Shown in pieces: positions 45,589 through 54,864 of a stretch of DNA of 64,000 bases. Made by a program: the position numbers and the translations under genes. This DNA is from Barnesiella propionica (GTDB taxonomy: Bacteria > Bacteroidota > Bacteroidia > Bacteroidales > Barnesiellaceae). The notes below the pieces were generated by a model. That model searched no databases. It was not told where the DNA came from and saw only the letters and a program-made list of their open reading frames with translations. How positions within the stretch are numbered: position 1 is the first letter of the stretch; the number at the start of each line of letters is the position of its first letter. Where the stretch lies: the NCBI RefSeq assembly GCF_025567045.1, contig NZ_JAOQJK010000002.1:248001-312000 (forward strand), read 5' to 3'.

Positions 45589-47679
45589 ATGCTCAAGCTT
45601 AGATTTAGATACATACTTCCGGTAATTTTATCTGTTATATCTTTTACTCTTCCAGCCCAGATTAATACAGACAGGGTCATGAACATTGGGCGAAATGCGC
45701 TTTATTTCGAAGACTATGTATTGTCCATTCAATATTTCAATCAGGTAATAAAAGTCAAACCGTATCTGGCCGAAGCTTATTTTTACAGGGCCGTAGCGAA
45801 GATCAGCCTGGATGATTATACAGGGGCTGAAGAGGATTGTAGCCTTTGTATAGAACGTAATCCTTTTATTGTGAATGCTTACCAGGTGAGAGGGATTGCG
45901 CGGCAGAACCTGGGTAATTACCAGGGGGCTATTGATGACTATAACGAGGGGCTTCGTTATGCTCCCGAAGACCGGACTTTCCTTCAAAACAAGGCTATCG
46001 CTTTTGTACAGTTAGAAAAATATAACGAAGCGGAAGTAAGTTTTGAAGAGTTGATAAAAATACATCCGAATTATTATAACGGATATATGAGCAGGGGGCA
46101 GTTCTATTTAGAAAAAGGAGATACGATAAAAGCCTTAGCCGATATTGACAAAGCTATTTCTATAGATAAGAATATCTCCTCTGCATATGCACAACGTGCG
46201 GTAATTAAGCTTCGTCATAATGATGATTATGCCGGAGCTTTGGAAGATATGAACGAGGCTTTGAGGTTGAGTCCGGCCGAGGTGGCATACTACGTGAACC
46301 GTGCTTTGATAAAATATCATATGGAAGATCTGAGAGGTGCTATGGCCGATTATGATCATGTTCTTGAAATACAACCGCACAATCTTATTACGCGCTACAA
46401 TAGAGGTTTGTTGCGCATGCAGGTAGGAGACCGGAACCGGGCTATTACAGATTTTTCGGAGGTTATTAAAGCCGAGCCTGAAAATTACTTTGCTTATTAC
46501 AACCGGGCCGTATTGAATGACGAATTGGGCAATTATCGGGCTGCCATTAAAGATTATGACGTGGTTCTTAAGGAATATCCTGATTTTGCCGCAGGATTTT
46601 ATGCCCGTTCCGAAGCCAAAAGGAAATCGGGAGATATGAAAGGTGGCGAACAAGATTTTAACAAGGCTCTGGCTTTACAGAAAACGACACAATATACTCC
46701 GGTATCGGCAGATGGTAAGACGGACAATAAAAAGTCAGGCGATAATTCGGAACGAAAAGAATCAGATAAGAATATTAATAAATTTGACCGCATATTAGTT
46801 GCCGATGCCGAAAATGACATTAAACCTAAATATGATAACCGTATGAGGGGAAGGGTACAGGATCAAAATATACAGATTACCATAGAACCGTCTTTTATTC
46901 TTACTTATTATGAAAAGACCCGTGAGGTAGGTCACGGTGTTGCATATTCCCGTGAGGTAGATGATATTAACAGGTCGAAGTTACTGGCACGCCAGTTATT
47001 ACTGACCAATGCCGAACTCTCTTTATCAACTGCCCAGATAAATAATCATTTTTCTTCGATAAACGATTATTCGAAATTGATAGATATTAATTCTCAAAAT
47101 CCAATGCCTTATTTTGCCAGGGCTTTGGATTTCATGCTCATTCAGGATTTTTCCAGTGCTATTGATGACTTGAACCGTACCATAATGTTGAGCCGCAATT
47201 TTATGTTGGCATATTTTATGCGCGCTGCTATCCGGTTTAAACAAATCGAGTACAAAATATCCACCGAATCAGCTAATGGCATTGATTTATTACCGTCGCA
47301 ACAAGAACGGGGAACTTTCGGGTTGCGAGCTCATAAAATAGATACTCCCTTGAAAACAGGCTCGAAAGACGAATCGTTGTCTTTGGAATATGAAATGGTT
47401 TTGAGAGATTACGAGAAAGTACTGGAAATGTCTCCCGGTTTTGTTTATGGCTGGTTCAACCGGGCAAATGTACGTTGCGCCCAAAAAGATTTCCGGGGAG
47501 CGATTCTTGACTACAACGAAGCAATACGGCTTCGCCCTGATTTTGGCGAGGCCTATTTCAACCGTGGACTGGTTTATTTAAAACAAGGAAATGAAAAAGA
47601 AGGTATAGCCGACTTGAGTAAGGCTGGGGAGCTCGGCATAGTAGGAGCTTACAATATTTTAAAGAGATTGAGTGATTAA
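45589..47679 (+). CDS. Exported tetratricopeptide-repeat protein
   Basis: 696 residues with a signal peptide (MLKLRFRYILPVILSVISFTLPAQ) and two TPR arrays. The first is about nine repeats at 30-360, with recurring AIDDYNxxL and AYFYRAxAK-type motifs. After a polar linker (about 365-425, rich in Lys, Ser and Asp) comes a middle non-TPR part, then more repeats at about 490-695. It probably acts as a periplasmic or outer-membrane scaffold; no enzymatic domain is seen. A -7-like TACATTTG is at 45555-45562, without a clear -33. Single gene. Confidence 0.88.
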   Translation: MLKLRFRYILPVILSVISFTLPAQINTDRVMNIGRNALYFEDYVLSIQYFNQVIKVKPYLAEAYFYRAVAKISLDDYTGAEEDCSLCIERNPFIVNAYQVRGIARQNLGNYQGAIDDYNEGLRYAPEDRTFLQNKAIAFVQLEKYNEAEVSFEELIKIHPNYYNGYMSRGQFYLEKGDTIKALADIDKAISIDKNISSAYAQRAVIKLRHNDDYAGALEDMNEALRLSPAEVAYYVNRALIKYHMEDLRGAMADYDHVLEIQPHNLITRYNRGLLRMQVGDRNRAITDFSEVIKAEPENYFAYYNRAVLNDELGNYRAAIKDYDVVLKEYPDFAAGFYARSEAKRKSGDMKGGEQDFNKALALQKTTQYTPVSADGKTDNKKSGDNSERKESDKNINKFDRILVADAENDIKPKYDNRMRGRVQDQNIQITIEPSFILTYYEKTREVGHGVAYSREVDDINRSKLLARQLLLTNAELSLSTAQINNHFSSINDYSKLIDINSQNPMPYFARALDFMLIQDFSSAIDDLNRTIMLSRNFMLAYFMRAAIRFKQIEYKISTESANGIDLLPSQQERGTFGLRAHKIDTPLKTGSKDESLSLEYEMVLRDYEKVLEMSPGFVYGWFNRANVRCAQKDFRGAILDYNEAIRLRPDFGEAYFNRGLVYLKQGNEKEGIADLSKAGELGIVGAYNILKRLSD

Positions 47680-47819
47680 AACTATTTTTTGTTTCATACC
47701 TTTTGGTATTAAAAATTATTATTATTTTTGTGCCTTAATAAAAATGCGTAACTATGTTAAAGTTGGATATCGGCTTGATGTAAATTCGTATTTAATGAAA
47801 CCAACAAGAACTTAACATT

Positions 47820-49760
47820 ATGATAAAGATCACATTTCCTGATAATTCGGTTAAAGAATTTGAATCCGGGGTTACTCCTTTAGAAATAGCCGAAAGTATC
47901 AGTTCTCGTTTGGCGCAGGATGTTCTGGCTTCGACTGTAAACGGTGAAGCCTGGGATTTGATGCGGCCTATAGATAAAGATGCGGCTGTAAAATTGTTCA
48001 AGTGGGATGATAATGAGGGCAAACATGCTTTTTGGCATTCTTCCGCTCACTTATTGGCGGAAGCTTTGCAAGAATTGTATCCCGGTATTAAATTTGGTAT
48101 TGGTCCTGCAATCGAGAATGGATTCTACTACGATGTTGATCCCGGAGAGACACCGCTGAAAGATACCGACCTTCCTGCTGTGGAGGCGAAAATGCTCGAA
48201 TTGGCAGCCCGGAAAGAAGCCATTGTCCGCAAAGAGATAGCAAAGAAAGATGCTCTCAGGATGTTTGCAGACCGGGGAGAAGAATATAAAGTTGAACTTA
48301 TCAGCGAATTGGAAGACGGTTCTATCACTACATATACTCAAGGTTCGTTTACTGACCTGTGCCGGGGACCGCATATCCCGAATACAGGAGTGATAAAGGC
48401 TGTGAAATTGACATCATTAGCAGGTGCATACTGGCGCGGGGATGAAAAGCGTAAACAGCTTATTCGCGTATATGGAATTTCATTTCCGAAAAAGAAAATG
48501 CTGGATGAATATCTTGTGCTGATGGAAGAGGCGAAGAAACGCGATCATCGTAAAATAGGGAAAGAAATGGAATTATTCGCTTTTTCTACGGCTGTGGGAC
48601 AGGGTTTACCGTTATGGTTACCCAAAGGTGCACAGTTGCGGGAGCGGTTAGAAACTTTTTTACGTCGTATACAAAAACGTTTCGGATATCTTCAGGTAAT
48701 AACTCCGCATATCGGAAATAAATTACTATATGTAACTTCAGGTCATTATGCAAAATATGGTAAAGATTCTTTCCAGCCGATACATACTCCCGAAGAAGGA
48801 GAAGAATTCTTATTAAAACCCATGAATTGCCCTCATCATTGCGAGATATATAAAGCGTTTCCGCGTTCTTATAAAGAATTGCCTTTGCGTTTTGCGGAAT
48901 TCGGTACTGTATATCGTTATGAACAAAGTGGCGAGTTGCATGGTTTAACGAGAGTACGAGGATTTACTCAGGATGATGCACATATTTTCTGCCGTCCCGA
49001 ACAGTTGAAAGAAGAGTTCCTCAAGGTGATGGATATTATCTTTATAATATTTAAAGCACTTGATTTCCAAAACTTTGAAGCACAGATATCGTTAAGAGAC
49101 CCGAATAATCGTGAGAAATATATAGGAAGTGATGAAAACTGGGAAAAAGCCGAACGTGCAATTGTTGAAGCCTGTGAAGAAAAAGGTTTGAAAGCACGCG
49201 TCGAATTAGGAGAGGCTGCATTTTACGGACCAAAACTCGATTTTATGGTAAAGGATGCCATAGGTCGCAGATGGCAGTTAGGAACAATACAAGTCGATTA
49301 TAATTTGCCTGAACGATTCGGTCTTGAATATACGGGAAGCGATAACCAGAAACATCGTCCGGTGATGATTCACAGAGCGCCTTTCGGGTCAATGGAGCGT
49401 TTTGTTGCTGTACTTATTGAACATACAGGCGGAAAATTCCCCTTGTGGCTTACTCCCGATCAGGTAGTTATCATGCCTATCAGCGAGAAGTTTAATGATT
49501 ATGCCAACGAAGTGGCAAAAGTTCTTGCAGAAAAAGATATTCGTGCAATCGTGGATGACCGTAACGAAAAAATCGGTCGAAAAATACGTGATAATGAGTT
49601 GAAGAGAATCCCTTATTTGCTCATTGTGGGTGAAAAAGAATCAGAAAATGGTGAAGTTTCTGTAAGAAAACAGGGTGAAGGTGATAAAGGTATCATGAAA
49701 ATTGCTACCTTTGCCCAGAATTTGACTCAAGAAGTTGAAAGTATGATTAACCAATGGTAA
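47820..49760 (+). CDS. thrS: Threonine--tRNA ligase
   Basis: Class II synthetase charging tRNA-Thr. The N-terminal TGS domain (1-62), the editing domain with [11 protein letters not shown] (about 65-225), the catalytic core with [10 protein letters not shown] (motif region near 335), [23 protein letters not shown] (motif 2) and [11 protein letters not shown] (motif 3), and the anticodon-binding domain after about 540 are all visible. 646 residues is typical. It heads the classic thrS-infC-rpmI-rplT cluster. A TATTTTTG element at 47723-47730 may drive it, but the TTG is only 17 bases upstream. Confidence 0.97.
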   Translation: MIKITFPDNSVKEFESGVTPLEIAESISSRLAQDVLASTVNGEAWDLMRPIDKDAAVKLFKWDDNEGKHAFWHSSAHLLAEALQELYPGIKFGIGPAIENGFYYDVDPGETPLKDTDLPAVEAKMLELAARKEAIVRKEIAKKDALRMFADRGEEYKVELISELEDGSITTYTQGSFTDLCRGPHIPNTGVIKAVKLTSLAGAYWRGDEKRKQLIRVYGISFPKKKMLDEYLVLMEEAKKRDHRKIGKEMELFAFSTAVGQGLPLWLPKGAQLRERLETFLRRIQKRFGYLQVITPHIGNKLLYVTSGHYAKYGKDSFQPIHTPEEGEEFLLKPMNCPHHCEIYKAFPRSYKELPLRFAEFGTVYRYEQSGELHGLTRVRGFTQDDAHIFCRPEQLKEEFLKVMDIIFIIFKALDFQNFEAQISLRDPNNREKYIGSDENWEKAERAIVEACEEKGLKARVELGEAAFYGPKLDFMVKDAIGRRWQLGTIQVDYNLPERFGLEYTGSDNQKHRPVMIHRAPFGSMERFVAVLIEHTGGKFPLWLTPDQVVIMPISEKFNDYANEVAKVLAEKDIRAIVDDRNEKIGRKIRDNELKRIPYLLIVGEKESENGEVSVRKQGEGDKGIMKIATFAQNLTQEVESMINQW

Positions 49761-49766
49761 TTTTGA

Positions 49767-50336
49767 ATGGAGAAAAAACCTATCGTAGGACCTAAAGGAA
49801 ACTTCCCTCCCAAGAGAAATGAGGGTATTAAAGAACAGTATCGTATCAACGAAAGAATTCGGGCTAAAGAAGTTCGTCTGGTTGGTGATAATATAGAGCA
49901 GGGTGTGTATCCGGTTCAAGAGGCATTGAAAATCGCCGATGAATTAGGGCTCGATTTGATAGAGATCTCGCCTAATGCTGTTCCTCCTGTATGTAGGGTT
50001 TTAGATTACCAGAAATTTCTGTATCAGCAAAAAAAGAGACAGAAAGAACAGAAGGCTAAATCTACTAAGGTGGTTGTAAAGGAAATTCGTTTCGGACCAC
50101 AGACCGATGATCATGATTATAACTTTAAGTTAAAACATGCGATAGGTTTCTTAAATGAAGGAGCGAAAGTGAAAGCTTATGTCTTTTTCAAGGGACGTTC
50201 CATATTGTTTAAAGAACAAGGTGAAGTGCTTTTATTGCGCTTTGCAAATGATCTGGAAGACTATGCTAAGGTAGAGCAACTGCCAGTACTGGAAGGGAAG
50301 CGGATGATTATCATGTTTACTCCCAAAAAGAAATAA
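49767..50336 (+). CDS. infC: Translation initiation factor IF-3
   Basis: Binds the 30S subunit and enforces start-codon fidelity. The N-terminal domain includes [18 protein letters not shown] and EVGL-like [26 protein letters not shown] lysine-rich linker ([11 protein letters not shown]) and the C-terminal domain with [13 protein letters not shown] follow. At 189 residues it is slightly long because of an N-terminal extension ([19 protein letters not shown]). It begins with an ordinary ATG rather than the rare AUU that gives autoregulation in enterobacteria. It starts six bases after thrS. Confidence 0.97.
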   Translation: MEKKPIVGPKGNFPPKRNEGIKEQYRINERIRAKEVRLVGDNIEQGVYPVQEALKIADELGLDLIEISPNAVPPVCRVLDYQKFLYQQKKRQKEQKAKSTKVVVKEIRFGPQTDDHDYNFKLKHAIGFLNEGAKVKAYVFFKGRSILFKEQGEVLLLRFANDLEDYAKVEQLPVLEGKRMIIMFTPKKK

Positions 50337-50396
50337 GAATAATTTGAGGAGACTCAAAGTTATATATACAAATTTATAAAACTAAAATTTAGTAAA

Positions 50397-50594
50397 ATGC
50401 CAAAGATTAAAACTAACTCCGGTGCCAAAAAGAGGTTTGCCCTTACCGGATCAGGAAAAATCAAAAGAAAACATGCTTTTAAAAGTCACATTTTGACCAA
50501 AAAGACTACAAAGCAGAAAAGAAATCTTACTCATATGGGTCTCGTATCTCATGCCGACGAAAATAATGTGAGAGCATTATTAGGTATGAAATAA
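50397..50594 (+). CDS. rpmI: 50S ribosomal protein L35
   Basis: 65-residue basic ribosomal protein. The N-terminus [20 protein letters not shown] and the middle [22 protein letters not shown] match the family along its whole length. It sits between infC (60 bases before) and rplT (116 bases after), the standard order. Confidence 0.97.
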   Translation: MPKIKTNSGAKKRFALTGSGKIKRKHAFKSHILTKKTTKQKRNLTHMGLVSHADENNVRALLGMK

Positions 50595-50710
50595 TATTCT
50601 TTTCAATGTTTCTTTTAAAACAAATAGTTTAAAGATTTTTATTAACCGAATGCTTTTAGCTTAAAGATCACCGTGAAAAGTGACGCTAACATTCAAAACA
50701 AGAAAAAACT

Positions 50711-51061
50711 ATGCCAAGATCAGTAAATCATGTTGCTTCAAGAGCAAGAAGAAAGAAAATTTTAAAACTTACCAGAGGTTACTATGGTTCCAGAAAAAAT
50801 GTTTGGACGGTAGCTAAAAATACCTGGGAAAAAGGTTTAACATATGCTTATCGTGACCGTAAGGCTAAAAAACGTAATTTCCGTGCATTGTGGATACAAC
50901 GTATCAATGCTGCAGCCCGTTTGGAAGGAATGTCTTATTCTAAATTAATGGGTGCGCTTCATAAAGCGGGTATCGAGATTAACCGTAAAGTGCTTGCCGA
51001 TCTTGCTATGAATAATCCTGAAGCATTCCAGGCTATAGTAGCAAAGGTAAAGAATGCCTGA
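50711..51061 (+). CDS. rplT: 50S ribosomal protein L20
   Basis: 116-residue assembly-initiator protein that binds 23S rRNA early. The N-terminus [20 protein letters not shown] and the core [30 protein letters not shown] (family signature) are intact. In many bacteria L20 represses its own operon through an mRNA structure; the 116-base rpmI-rplT spacer holds a TTAAAGAT direct repeat but no structure I can call as the binding site. A terminator follows directly. Confidence 0.97.
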   Translation: MPRSVNHVASRARRKKILKLTRGYYGSRKNVWTVAKNTWEKGLTYAYRDRKAKKRNFRALWIQRINAAARLEGMSYSKLMGALHKAGIEINRKVLADLAMNNPEAFQAIVAKVKNA

Positions 51062-51076
51062 TAAGCCAAAATATTT

Positions 51077-51116
51077 TAAAAATAGGGTTACAATATATTT
51101 GTAATCCTATTTTTTT
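51077..51116 (+). terminator. Intrinsic terminator of the thrS-rplT operon
   Basis: AATAGGGTTACAA (51081-51092 region) pairs with TTGTAATCCTATT (51099-51111 region) with one G-U pair and a short ATAT-type loop. A run of T at 51110-51117 follows and an A run precedes. Confidence 0.85.
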
Positions 51117-51126
51117 ATTTCAACTA

Positions 51127-51157
51127 TTGCAAAATACATATTCAATGCTTATATTTG
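51127..51157 (+). promoter_or_regulatory. Consensus promoter of the Bacteroidales-1 RNA
   Basis: TTG at 51127-51129 and TATATTTG at 51150-51157 are separated by exactly 20 bases, a perfect Bacteroidota promoter. Transcription should start near 51163-51166. No coding frame follows, which supports an RNA gene. Confidence 0.8.
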
Positions 51158-51163
51158 TAATAG

Positions 51164-51380
51164 AAAGTACAAGTCGCATTCAAGTTGAATGGGAAACTCA
51201 TCAAAAATTATGAAATGCCGAGACAAGCTTTCTTCACCAATGGCGGGCCACACCTTCGGGTATGCTTTAGCACGGTGGATTACAAAGGGGGAGGAGCACT
51301 CAAATCCTGTCATTCGGAGTTTCATCGCATCCTTGGATGCGACTTCTTTATAGAATAAGGACGCTTGAAAAGGCGTCCTT
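51164..51380 (+). ncRNA. Bacteroidales-1 RNA (6S RNA-like), downstream of rplT
   Basis: Structured RNA gene in the place where the Bacteroidales-1 motif is known to occur: after the L20 gene, behind a consensus promoter and ended by a hairpin. A 14-bp closing stem is visible: 51171-51184 pairs with 51332-51345, all Watson-Crick but one G-U. Inside is a rod-like region with an ACC-TTCG-GGT hairpin (about 51252-51261) and CCAC/GTGG pairing. A mature molecule of about 180 bases with a closed ends/rod shape resembles 6S RNA, which would bind RNA polymerase; this family has been proposed as the 6S RNA of the order. Exact ends are estimates. Confidence 0.72.
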
Positions 51381-51384
51381 ATCT
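51357..51384 (+). terminator. Terminator of the Bacteroidales-1 RNA
   Basis: AAGGACGC (51357-51364) pairs with GCGTCCTT (51373-51380) around an eight-base loop. The following ATCTTATT is only moderately T-rich. If it ends the primary transcript, about 35 bases are trimmed from the 3' end of the closing-stem form. Confidence 0.65.
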
Positions 51385-51386
51385 TA

Positions 51387-51563
51387 TTATATGGCTATTG
51401 TTTTTAAGCAAGGGTTGGATATTAAAGTTCAGGAAGAGTTCCGGATTATTTTATATGAGAAGTAATCGTATATTTAAGTAATAAATATGCTCTTTTAATG
51501 CCTCGAAAAAATGTGGCTGTTTAAGTTATTTTTTTTACCTTTGCATGAGTAAAAATATCAATT
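51387..51563 (+). promoter_or_regulatory. Intergenic stretch with a -7 element for the DUF1599 gene
   Basis: No coding frame or hairpin is seen in this gap. TACCTTTG at 51536-51543 fits the -7 consensus and would start transcription about 14 bases before the DUF1599 ATG; the -33 position (51513-51515) reads GTG rather than TTG. Confidence 0.4.
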
Positions 51564-52106
51564 ATGGCAGATACTATAGCACAATTTGAGCATGTCATAG
51601 GAATATGTCGCGATCTCTATGCAAAAAAATTGAAAGATTACGGACCTTCTTGGCGCATTATGCGTCCTGAGTCTATAACTGATCAGCTTTTTATTAAAGC
51701 TAACCGTATACGTAGTATCGAGCTGAAAGGCGAAACAATGGTAGACGAGGGAATCCGTCCCGAATTTATCGCTTTGGTAAATTACGGTATTATCGGTCTT
51801 ATCCAGCTTTCTTTGGGATATTCCGATGGGGAAGATATTTCGGCAGAAGAGGCTTTGGCTTTGTATGATAAGTTTATGACCGAAACGAAGACTTTGATGT
51901 ATGCTAAGAATCACGATTATGATGAAGCATGGCGCAGTATGCGGATAAGTTCGTACACCGATCTTATCTTGACTAAAATATACCGCATAAAGAAAATAGA
52001 AAACAATCATGGCAAGACACTTGTTTCTGAAGGTGTGGACGCTAATTACATGGATTTGATAAACTACTCCCTGTTTGGCCTTATCAAACTTGAGTATGGA
52101 GAATAA
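51564..52106 (+). CDS. DUF1599 protein (nucleotide-modification-associated domain)
   Basis: 180-residue protein with two copies of the DUF1599 unit, first at about 5-65 (CRDLYAKKLKDYGPSWRIMRPESITDQL) and second at about 105-165 (YAKNHDYDEAWRSMRISSYTDLIL). Each has the DYGxxWR/DYDEAWR signature. The family is related to domains found near nucleotide-modification genes, but this copy is a stable chromosomal neighbour of tpiA in Bacteroidales and no nucleotide-modifying enzyme is close. Function unknown. It overlaps the next gene by 11 bases, so translation is likely coupled. Confidence 0.85.
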   Translation: MADTIAQFEHVIGICRDLYAKKLKDYGPSWRIMRPESITDQLFIKANRIRSIELKGETMVDEGIRPEFIALVNYGIIGLIQLSLGYSDGEDISAEEALALYDKFMTETKTLMYAKNHDYDEAWRSMRISSYTDLILTKIYRIKKIENNHGKTLVSEGVDANYMDLINYSLFGLIKLEYGE

Positions 52107-53442
52107 TAAGGAAAAAACGATTATAAGGAACGGGTGGATAACAGCCGGCGTTATTATTTCAAGAATAGTGGCGGGCGGTACTTTTATATTTTCCGGCTTT
52201 GTGAAAGCAATAGATCCGATGGGAACTATATACAAGCTGGAGGATTATTTTTCCGCATTCGGGCTTAATTCCATTTCTATGCTTATTCCTTTAATTGCAT
52301 TCGTTTTAATAGCATTTGAGTTTTTGTTCGGGGTGCATGCGTTACTGGGTTCATACCGAAAAAGGACGCCCTGGTATCTTTTGCTATTTATGCTGGTCAT
52401 GACGCCTTTGACTTTATATCTGGCGGTAGCCAATCCGGTGAGCGATTGCGGCTGTTTTGGCGATGCTGTCGTTTTGACTAATTGGCAGACATTCTGGAAA
52501 AATATAGTTTTACTTGTGTTTGTAGTTTTTCTTTTATGCTATAATACCCGGGTTAGAGGACTGTATAACATGTCGGTGCAATGGCTCACAGGGTTATTCT
52601 CTTTATTATTTATTTTTTCGGTGATGTGGGTTGGATATAATCATCAGCCTATATTGGACTTCAGGCCTTATAAGATAGGGTTGAATCTTTCCGGTGCAGT
52701 ATCTCATGCAACCGGAGAAGATATGGAATATTTATTTGTGTATGAGAAAGACGGAGTTAAAAAAGAGTTCGGTATAGATGATATTCCGGTCGATGATTCG
52801 ACATGGGTATTTGTAGAGCGCCATGAGAAAATATCTGATAAAGAAACAATCCGGTCTCAGTATCCGGTTATAGATAATTTTGTGATATATGATGGAAATG
52901 AAGATGTTACGAATGATATACTTGGTGACGAGAATTATGTATTTCTTCTTTTATCGCCGGATTTATCTACGGCCGATGACTCTGAAATAAATAAGATAAA
53001 TGAGCTTTACGACTATAGCAGGGAGTACGGTTATTCATTTTATTGCCTTGCATCTTCTTCCCCCAACGAGATTGCAGAATGGAAAGAGAATGCAGGTGCC
53101 GAATATCCTTTCTTTTTTATGGATAAAACGATTATTCGTACTATAGCCAGAGGTAATCCCTGCTTGCTCATTTTAAAGAAGGGTGTCATATATGCTAAAT
53201 TATCTCCCCGGATGATGCCTGACGAATCGGAACTTACTGCCGGCTTTGATAAACTGGTTTATGGTAACCTGCAGGGATATGACGAACAAAAACGCATAAT
53301 TTTTATGGTAGGACTATATTTTGCTCCGATGATATTTTTATTATTAACAGAAAAAACAGTAGGCGTTATACTGGATGCTTTGCGTGAGAGCAGGAGAAGG
53401 AGGGTCGCCCAAAGGAAAAAAACTTCTAATCCCGGAACGTAA
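52096..53442 (+). CDS. DoxX-type membrane protein (BT_3928-like family)
   Basis: 448-residue membrane protein. The start is the ATG at 52096 (MENNKEKTIIRNGWITAG), inside the end of the DUF1599 gene. The N-terminal part (about 15-150) is DoxX/MauE-like with four hydrophobic segments, VAGGTFIFSGFVKAIDPMGT and NPVSDCGCFGDAV, a pattern seen in membrane redox partners. A further membrane segment follows, then an extracytoplasmic domain with thioredoxin-fold flavour (YVFLLLSPDLSTADDSEINKI) and a last segment near 410. The DUF1599/DoxX/tpiA/SPOR/folE order is conserved in Bacteroides. Probably acts in a redox or methylamine-type membrane process; unproven. Confidence 0.82.
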   Translation: MENNKEKTIIRNGWITAGVIISRIVAGGTFIFSGFVKAIDPMGTIYKLEDYFSAFGLNSISMLIPLIAFVLIAFEFLFGVHALLGSYRKRTPWYLLLFMLVMTPLTLYLAVANPVSDCGCFGDAVVLTNWQTFWKNIVLLVFVVFLLCYNTRVRGLYNMSVQWLTGLFSLLFIFSVMWVGYNHQPILDFRPYKIGLNLSGAVSHATGEDMEYLFVYEKDGVKKEFGIDDIPVDDSTWVFVERHEKISDKETIRSQYPVIDNFVIYDGNEDVTNDILGDENYVFLLLSPDLSTADDSEINKINELYDYSREYGYSFYCLASSSPNEIAEWKENAGAEYPFFFMDKTIIRTIARGNPCLLILKKGVIYAKLSPRMMPDESELTAGFDKLVYGNLQGYDEQKRIIFMVGLYFAPMIFLLLTEKTVGVILDALRESRRRRVAQRKKTSNPGT

Positions 53443-53505
53443 GTGTGCTATGTAAGATTGAAACTATAAAATATTCATTTTTAAACTAATAAAGTTATTA
53501 TCATT

Positions 53506-54261
53506 ATGAGAAAGAACATTGTTGCCGGAAACTGGAAGATGAACACTACTCTCCAGGAAGGTATTGCACTTGCAAAAGAATTGAATGAGGCTTTAGCTAA
53601 CGTAACACCTAACTGTGATGTCGTAGTATGTACCCCGTTTACACATTTGACGTCTGTCGTAAATACGGTCGATACGAAAAAGATCGGAGTCGGAGCTGAA
53701 AATTGTGCAGATAAAGCAGCAGGTGCATATACAGGTGAGGTTTCGGCTTCCATGGTGGCATCTACCGGTGCAAAATATGTGATAATAGGCCATTCGGAAC
53801 GTCGTGCTTATTATCATGAAACAAACGATATACTTAAAGAAAAAACATTGTTGGCTCTTGCAAACGGACTTACTCCTATTTTTTGTATCGGGGAAGTATT
53901 GGAGGAACGTGAGGCCGGAAAACATTTCGATGTGGTAAAAAAACAAGTAGAAGAATCTCTGTTCGGGCTTTCATCTGAAGATTTCGGAAAACTTATTTTG
54001 GCATACGAACCGGTATGGGCTATAGGTACAGGAAAGACCGCTTCGGCTGAACAAGCAGAAGAGATTCATGCTTTCATTCGCAAAACGATAGCAGATAAAT
54101 ATGGTAAAGAAGTTGCAGAAAATATTTCTATATTATATGGAGGAAGCTGTAAACCGTCTAATGCAAAGGAACTGTTTGCAAAAGAAAATGTTGACGGAGG
54201 TCTTATCGGTGGGGCCGCTCTGGATGCTGCCTCCTTTATGGGGATAATCACAGCATTTTGA
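53506..54261 (+). CDS. tpiA: Triosephosphate isomerase
   Basis: Interconverts dihydroxyacetone phosphate and glyceraldehyde 3-phosphate in glycolysis. The N-terminus [15 protein letters not shown] carries the catalytic Asn/Lys. The catalytic His is in [13 protein letters not shown] (near residue 98), the catalytic Glu in [16 protein letters not shown] (near 170), and loop motifs [10 protein letters not shown] and [11 protein letters not shown] are present. 251 residues is typical. It starts 63 bases after the DoxX-type gene and ends at a very long hairpin terminator. Confidence 0.98.
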   Translation: MRKNIVAGNWKMNTTLQEGIALAKELNEALANVTPNCDVVVCTPFTHLTSVVNTVDTKKIGVGAENCADKAAGAYTGEVSASMVASTGAKYVIIGHSERRAYYHETNDILKEKTLLALANGLTPIFCIGEVLEEREAGKHFDVVKKQVEESLFGLSSEDFGKLILAYEPVWAIGTGKTASAEQAEEIHAFIRKTIADKYGKEVAENISILYGGSCKPSNAKELFAKENVDGGLIGGAALDAASFMGIITAF

Positions 54262-54277
54262 TAATTAGATATTTTAT

Positions 54278-54319
54278 GGCTGCGAAAATAAGAAATATTT
54301 CTTATTTTTGCAGCCTTGT
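54278..54319 (+). terminator. tpiA terminator that overlaps the SPOR-gene promoter
   Basis: An 18-bp stem (54278-54295 with 54298-54315, one G-U) around a TA centre is an almost perfect 38-base inverted repeat starting GGCTGC and ending GCAGCC. Inside the same repeat, CTG (54280-54282) and TATTTTTG (54303-54310) lie exactly 20 bases apart, matching a -33/-7 promoter for the next gene except for the C. Confidence 0.65.
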
Positions 54320-54354
54320 TATTATGTATGACGTTTATATCTAATTTTATATTT

Positions 54355-54843
54355 ATGATGCGCAGACATTTGTATTTATTCGTTTGTTTCTCTTTCTTTT
54401 TTTCTTCTTATTTGTACGCTGAAACTGCGGTATCGGATACTTCGATTGTTCAGTACTTAGAACGTTCGGAAACCGGAGGTATCGTAAAGATATACCAGCC
54501 TAAGGAATTAGCAGGAAGGGTGTCGCGTTCTACTGAAGACAGAACTATTATTGAAGCCGGGAAGACAAATTACGTTCAGCGAAATGGATATAGGATACAA
54601 GTATTCTCAGACAATCAGCGTCATGCAAAGACTGAAGCACAAAATAAGCAACAACAGATTCGGAATAAATTTCCCGAGATGGGAACATATATTATTTATA
54701 ATTCTCCTTTTTTTAGATTGCGTGTGGGAGATTTCCGTAGTTATGAAGAAGCGAATAGAGCTTTACAAGACCTTAAGAATGCTTTTCCTCAATTTGCCAG
54801 AGAAATGCGCGTGGTTCGGGACAAGATTAATGTCCCGTTATGA
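54355..54843 (+). CDS. SPOR-domain exported protein
   Basis: About 162 residues. The start is set at ATG 54355 (MMRRHLYLFVCFSFFFSSYLYA), a clear signal peptide; an upstream ATG at 54316 lies at the expected transcription start and would spoil the signal. The C-terminal two thirds contain a SPOR domain (NGYRIQVFSDNQRHAKTEAQ ... FFRLRVGDFRSYEEANRALQDLK), which binds denuded peptidoglycan at division septa. No other domain is present. It precedes folE by 21 bases and is probably cotranscribed with it. Confidence 0.88.
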   Translation: MMRRHLYLFVCFSFFFSSYLYAETAVSDTSIVQYLERSETGGIVKIYQPKELAGRVSRSTEDRTIIEAGKTNYVQRNGYRIQVFSDNQRHAKTEAQNKQQQIRNKFPEMGTYIIYNSPFFRLRVGDFRSYEEANRALQDLKNAFPQFAREMRVVRDKINVPL

Positions 54844-54864
54844 TTTTTATAATTTGAGAATATA

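Noticed and set aside
47744..47815. A 23-codon frame (MRNYVKVGYRL...KPTRT) before thrS, possible leader peptide
   Set aside because: Only two Thr codons, no attenuator-like hairpin pair before thrS, and no sign of a Thr run. It is probably a chance frame in the untranslated leader.
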